A stretch of DNA of 9,255 bases from Deltaproteobacteria bacterium (lineage in GTDB: Bacteria > JAMCPX01), in contig JAMDCL010000066.1 of the NCBI GenBank assembly GCA_023489065.1, forward strand, positions 1 through 9,255, read 5' to 3'. The stretch's first letter is position 1. The number at the start of each line of letters is the position of its first letter. Positions 6,195 through 9,255 of the stretch are shown one piece after another. A program made the translations under genes and the position numbers. The notes below the pieces were generated by a model. The model did no database searches. It saw only the letters and a program-made list of their open reading frames with translations, and was not told where the DNA came from.

Positions 6195-7165
6195 AGATTG
6201 CACACTTTTCGAACGAACTGCTACCTGTTAAATACTATGGGGGTGTCGAACGGGTCATTGTATGGCTTTTGGAGGCATTGCAAAAGATGGGACACCAGAA
6301 TTACCTGCTTGCGCCCGAAGGCACTGCAAGTCCCTTTGCCGAAGTTATCAGGGTAAAGAAGGTCAAAAAGATCGAGGTGGAATCCCCCGCCCTTCACGAT
6401 AAACTCCCGCTTGATTCGGATGTCCTCCACTATCATTACGGTTATTCGTACCTTGACTATAAACTGCCAACGCTGAAGACCATTCACGGCTACGCCTGGC
6501 TTGATAAGCAGCTCGACAATACGTTTAATTTTCTCTCGGATGCGCATCGAAGGGCTTATAAACAGCCGGACCTGCCATTCGTACATAATGGTTTAAAGCC
6601 TGAAGAATACCTCTACCGCGAAAATAAGGAAGATTTTTTATTGTTTCTTTCAAGGGCGGACTGGACGGTCAAGGGACTGCCCCTTGCTATCGAGGTTGCT
6701 CGTCGAACAGGCATGAAACTTATAATCGCCGGCAATGCTCACAGAAAATTTGTGGAGGGTTATGCAGGGTTTGGTTATTTGAAGAGGCATTTTAACAAGC
6801 AATGCCTGTATGTCGGCGAAGTTACCGATGAAATAAAATCAGCCTACCTTGCCAAAGCAAAAGCATTGATCTTTCCAACACAATGGGAAGAGCCGTTCGG
6901 CCTGGTGGCCATCGAGGCGATGGTAAGCGGTACACCTGTTATCACTACACGGCATGGCGCAATGCCCGAGATAGTTGTTGATGAAAAGACAGGCTTCTTG
7001 TGCGATGACGTAGAAGATATGGTTAACGCGGTCCACAGGATTCAGGATATCCGCCCCACGGATTGCAGGAGGCATGTGCTTGATCATTTTCATTACATGC
7101 GTATGGCGGAGGATTATATAAAGCTTTATATAAAACGGATCAATGACTATACTAAAAACTTATAA
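6191..7165 (+). CDS. Family 4 glycosyltransferase (GT-B)
   Basis: Retaining GT-B glycosyltransferase that uses a nucleotide-activated sugar, probably acting with the GT2 just upstream on the same glycan. In 324 residues: an N-terminal Rossmann half opening with MKIAHFSNELLPVKYYGG (1-18, the usual glycine-rich donor-site loop) and VERVIVWLLEAL; a donor half from about 146 with FLLFLSRADWTVKGLPLAIE (149-168), LIIAGNA (177-183) and the EX7E-type motif EPFGLVAIE (E234, E242), then GTPVITTRHGAMPEIV. It is somewhat shorter than the 350-400 residues common in GT4, with a compact N-terminal half. The start overlaps the upstream stop by four bases and has little ribosome site of its own, so it depends on coupling. 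Part of its N-terminus survives as a remnant at 3821-3962. Confidence 0.92.
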   Translation: MKIAHFSNELLPVKYYGGVERVIVWLLEALQKMGHQNYLLAPEGTASPFAEVIRVKKVKKIEVESPALHDKLPLDSDVLHYHYGYSYLDYKLPTLKTIHGYAWLDKQLDNTFNFLSDAHRRAYKQPDLPFVHNGLKPEEYLYRENKEDFLLFLSRADWTVKGLPLAIEVARRTGMKLIIAGNAHRKFVEGYAGFGYLKRHFNKQCLYVGEVTDEIKSAYLAKAKALIFPTQWEEPFGLVAIEAMVSGTPVITTRHGAMPEIVVDEKTGFLCDDVEDMVNAVHRIQDIRPTDCRRHVLDHFHYMRMAEDYIKLYIKRINDYTKNL

Positions 7166-7172
7166 CGATACC

Positions 7173-8243
7173 ATGAAAAGACACAAAACAAAGGTCATAA
7201 ACATTGGTAATGTGAAGATAGGCGGGGGCAACCCTGTCGTTGTCCAGAGCATGACCAATACCCATACAAAGGATGTGGTTGCTACCATAAAGCAGGTGAA
7301 TGAGCTTGCAGACGCCGGGGCCAAGATTGTACGGCTTGCCATTCCGGACAAGGATTCCGTACTTGCCCTGAAGGCCATTAAAAAGGCAGTGCAGGTGCCG
7401 CTGATAGCAGACATCCATTTCGACTACAGGCTTGCCCTTGCATCAATCAAAAGCGGTATCGACGGTCTGAGGATCAATCCGGGGAATATCGGCAGCAAGG
7501 ACCGCATCCATGAGGTCGTTCGCGCAGCCGCGGACGCAGGTATACCGATAAGGGTCGGGGTCAATGCGGGTTCTTTACCTCAGGATATACTTGAACAATA
7601 TGATTTTCATCCGACGGCAGAGGCCATTGTTGAAACTGCCATGAGAAACATACACGAGCTTGAGGCGTTCAATTTCGGCAATATAAAAGTGTCCGTAAAA
7701 TCGAGCAATGTCCTCGTGATGATAGAGGCATACCGGCAATTATCAAAACGCGTTGATTATCCCCTGCATCTCGGTGTAACCGAGGCCGGCACCGTGTTGT
7801 CGGGCAGCATAAAATCGGCCGTAGGCATGGGTATTCTTCTTTCCGAAGGCATCGGTGATACGATACGGGTTTCGCTTACCGATGATCCCGTGATTGAGGT
7901 AAAGGCCGGATACGAAATTCTCACAGCGCTCGGTCTCGCACATCATGGCGTTGAGATTATTTCATGCCCGACCTGCGCGCGGGCTGAATTTGATGTGATC
8001 GGGCTTGTCAATTCTCTTGAAAAAAAACTGATCAATGTAAAGGACCCGCTTACGGTTGCGGTTATGGGTTGTGTCGTGAACGGTCCCGGTGAGGCAAAAG
8101 AGGCGGATGTCGGGATTGCGTGCGGAAAAGGCAGTGGAATCTTATTCAGGCATGGAAAGGTAGCAGGTAAGGTAAAAGAAACGGAGTACGAAAAGGTCCT
8201 CCTATCAGAGGTACACGACCTGCTGAGACAAAAGGGTCAATAG
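7173..8243 (+). CDS. ispG: IspG, 4-hydroxy-3-methylbut-2-en-1-yl diphosphate synthase
   Basis: Penultimate enzyme of the MEP isoprenoid pathway: a cytoplasmic [4Fe-4S] enzyme that reductively opens MEcPP to HMBPP. From ATG 7173 it has 356 residues, the usual bacterial length without the plant insert. The N-terminal TIM-barrel part has VKIGGGNPVVVQSMTNTHT (14-32), IVRLAIPD (52-59), PLIADIHFDYRLAL (76-89) and LRINPGNIG (99-107). The C-terminal cluster domain has SCPTCARAEFD (C265, C268) and MGCVVNGPGEA (C300, E307), which are the three cluster cysteines and the fourth ligand glutamate. ATG 7143 would add ten residues and overlap the GT4 gene; 7173 fits the family N-terminus (KRHKTKVINIGNVKIGG) and lies eight bases past the GT4 stop. 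Neither start has a strong ribosome site. It is likely co-transcribed with the two glycosyltransferases and supplies precursor for polyprenyl carriers and menaquinone. Confidence 0.97.
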   Translation: MKRHKTKVINIGNVKIGGGNPVVVQSMTNTHTKDVVATIKQVNELADAGAKIVRLAIPDKDSVLALKAIKKAVQVPLIADIHFDYRLALASIKSGIDGLRINPGNIGSKDRIHEVVRAAADAGIPIRVGVNAGSLPQDILEQYDFHPTAEAIVETAMRNIHELEAFNFGNIKVSVKSSNVLVMIEAYRQLSKRVDYPLHLGVTEAGTVLSGSIKSAVGMGILLSEGIGDTIRVSLTDDPVIEVKAGYEILTALGLAHHGVEIISCPTCARAEFDVIGLVNSLEKKLINVKDPLTVAVMGCVVNGPGEAKEADVGIACGKGSGILFRHGKVAGKVKETEYEKVLLSEVHDLLRQKGQ

Positions 8244-8314
8244 GAAAGTTTGTTTATTTATTCAGTAAATTACTACGGCCAAAGGCAGTGGTTTCCGAGG
8301 AATGCTCACAAAAT

Positions 8315-8385
8315 GTCATTCCGTGCTTGACACGGAATCCAAAGAAAACCGCAAAACACTGGATTCCCACTTTCGTGGGAATGAC
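8315..8385. repeat. Paired palindromic repeat element downstream of ispG
   Basis: Two hairpins in opposite orientation: ATTCCGTG-CTTGA-CACGGAAT (8318-8338) and ATTCCCAC-TTTC-GTGGGAAT (8363-8382). The outer ends GTCATTCC (8315) and GGAATGAC (8378) are inverted repeats, and the inner ends read GGAATCCA and TGGATTCC, so the whole element is a 71-base inverted structure. It is the same family as 2440-2466. Stem positions vary by compensating changes, which argues for selection on the hairpin or copying as a unit. The rest of 8244-8550 shows no gene and no clear terminator. Confidence 0.8.
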
Positions 8386-8550
8386 GTATCAACGGTGTAG
8401 CCGGATATACATACCAACCCCGCGGGCTTTTTCATTATACCAAAAGACCGAAAAGTAAGATTTACACTTCTCACAAGAAAAGGAAGATTTATTCATCCCC
8501 CTGTATTCTCTCTAAGATTTTGCCGCAGGAAACTAAATAAACTTTAATAG

Positions 8551-8579
8551 TTGACTTATTTTCCTTGCCTGCTTATACT
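8551..8579 (+). promoter_or_regulatory. Near-consensus sigma-70 promoter giving a nearly leaderless TetR transcript
   Basis: TTGACT (8551-8556) and TATACT (8574-8579) are separated by exactly 17 bases. Transcription should begin about seven bases past the -10, near 8586, so the regulator's ATG at 8588 is at or within a few bases of the 5' end. There is no ribosome site between -10 and ATG. A small dyad, AACT-TTAAT-AGTT (8540-8552), overlaps the edge of the -35 and could be an operator half. Confidence 0.72.
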
Positions 8580-8587
8580 TATTTCGT

Positions 8588-9134
8588 ATGGCAAACGATA
8601 TAGGACGGAGGATTATAGAGAAAGCGGCAGAACTGTTTCCCCGGCAGGGCTTCTCCAAGGTTACCATGGATGAGCTGTGCGATGAACTCGGCATAAGCAA
8701 AAAAACGCTTTACCGGTATTTTATCAGTAAGGACGCACTCGCAGATGCTGTGTTCAAGTGGAACATAAGCTCCGTAAAAAACAACCTTCTCGCTATCATG
8801 AGCGAACATGTTGATTATCTTGAACGGCTTTACAAGCTTTGTGAGTTCATTAGTCAGTTTCTATCAAGAATGAACAAGACAGCTCATCCATGGTAACCTT
8901 GGAGAAGCCAGAAATGATATTCAAAAAGATCTTGTAATGCTCGTACTTGCTTCTGCCGTAGAGGGGATTCTGACTCCAGAGGTTTTAACTACCCAATCCT
9001 TTTCGACCGAAGATGCATTCCGGGGCATAATCAATATCTTTTTTAACGGCGTTTTGACGGATAAAGCAAGAAGGCATTATAGTACAAAATACAAAAATCC
9101 AAAAACAGGCAAAGGAGAGCTACATGCCATTTAG
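8588..9134 (+). pseudogene. TetR-family regulator disrupted by an inverted 31-base insert
   Basis: The N-terminal part is a clear TetR DNA-binding domain: helix 1 RRIIEKAAELFPRQGF (7-22), helix-turn-helix VTMDELCDELGISKKTLYRY (25-44), then FISKDALADAVFKW. Homology is good to MNK (residue 97, ending at 8878). The next 31 bases are an exact inverted copy of 8648-8678 and encode TAHPW plus a TAA stop (8894-8896). From 8910, in another frame, a good TetR C-terminus resumes (RNDIQKDLVMLVLASAVEGI, then LTPEVL and FRGIINIFFNGVLTDKARR) and runs to TAG at 9132-9134. The joined pieces total about 171 residues, so roughly 25-45 residues of the ligand domain appear to be missing. As read, the gene gives only a 102-residue DNA-binding fragment without its dimer domain. 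An assembly error remains possible. The downstream lipoprotein gene overlaps its end by 11 bases. Confidence 0.85.
8648..8909. repeat. 31-base perfect inverted repeat with a 200-base spacer
   Basis: Arm 1 (8648-8678) encodes residues 21-31 of the TetR protein at the start of its helix-turn-helix. Arm 2 (8879-8909) is its exact reverse complement, placed where the regulator's ligand domain should continue. Bases flanking the arms do not match, so the ends are sharp. Arm 1 is in its natural context and arm 2 is the intruder. Confidence 0.95.
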
Positions 9135-9255
9135 AAGCATACCAAAAGTATATTCGGTAATCGCGGGCATATTTATTTTTCTCGCCATTTCTTGTTCGAA
9201 TAAAAATGCAAATCTTGTAACCGGCAGCGGGACCATAGAGGTCACGGAATATGAT
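9124..9255 (+). CDS. Start of a lipoprotein, probable HlyD/RND-type adaptor subunit (runs off the window)
   Basis: The 44 visible residues begin with an export signal: MPFRSIPK, a hydrophobic core VYSVIAGIFIFLAIS, then Cys24, which fits a lipoprotein signal peptide (LAIS-C, with Ala at -3 rather than the more usual Leu). The mature start reads SNKNANLVTGSGTIEVTEYD. The GxGTIEVTEY segment matches the first beta strand of periplasmic adaptor proteins of HlyD/AcrA-type pumps, where GTIEATEV-like sequences are common. The protein would be anchored in a membrane and bridge an inner-membrane transporter to an outer-membrane channel. Start: ATG 9124 with a strong AAGGAG site six bases upstream, overlapping the regulator's stop by 11 bases, so it is in an operon with the TetR gene. 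The identification rests on a short segment. Confidence 0.65.
   Translation, partial: MPFRSIPKVYSVIAGIFIFLAISCSNKNANLVTGSGTIEVTEYD

Noticed and set aside
8413..8435. GC-rich palindrome CCCGCGGG followed by CTTTTT as a terminator
   Set aside because: The palindrome has no room for a loop, so it cannot form a usable terminator hairpin.
8648..8909. Invertible DNA switch flanked by inverted repeats
   Set aside because: The spacer already reads as TetR in the right orientation; flipping it would not restore a frame, and there is no recombinase in the window.
1..9255. CRISPR array, tRNA or rRNA genes
   Set aside because: No regularly spaced short repeats and no cloverleaf or conserved rRNA sequence were seen on either strand.

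Overview
The window looks like chromosome of an anaerobic or facultative Gram-negative bacterium, most likely from Desulfobacterota (the former Deltaproteobacteria). This rests on a menaquinone methyltransferase, an LCAD/IVD-type acyl-CoA dehydrogenase, a non-mevalonate (MEP) isoprenoid gene, TetR-controlled membrane or export genes, and dispersed ATTCCCGC/GCGGGAAT palindromes of the kind common in that group. No rRNA or signature marker is present, so the genus is open.

Layout. On the left, on the minus strand, a TetR-family regulator (247-861, apparently with an ATA start codon) precedes the first codons of a membrane-anchored protein (84 leftward). A 385-base divergent intergenic region with a strong dyad separates them from an acyl-CoA dehydrogenase (1247-2395, +). 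A palindromic repeat lies between that gene and ubiE/menG (2568-3242, +). The centre (about 3250-7165) is a rearranged glycosyltransferase (GT) island. It holds an intact GT2-GT4 pair (5268-6194 and 6191-7165), a decayed earlier copy of the same pair (3461-3962), and an AT-rich, opposite-strand GT2 gene (3973-4959) between the two copies. ispG (7173-8243) follows the intact pair with almost no gap. On the right, a two-palindrome repeat element (8315-8385) precedes a second TetR gene (8588-9134). That gene is broken by a 31-base inverted copy of its own helix-turn-helix coding sequence. The start of a lipoprotein resembling an efflux adaptor (9124 onward) overlaps its end.

How the genes fit together. 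IspG makes a precursor of polyprenyl chains. Such chains feed menaquinone, whose last methylation is the UbiE/MenG step, and the lipid carriers used in surface-glycan assembly. Acyl-CoA dehydrogenase passes electrons through ETF toward the quinone pool. The two TetR genes head separate export-type modules at the window edges. These pathway links are inferred from gene families.

Nothing here is clearly a new molecular system. The notable content is structural: a short templated inversion that destroys a regulator, a glycosyltransferase cassette duplicated and then eroded by two microhomology-type deletions, an apparent ATA-initiated regulator, and a nearly leaderless regulator transcript.
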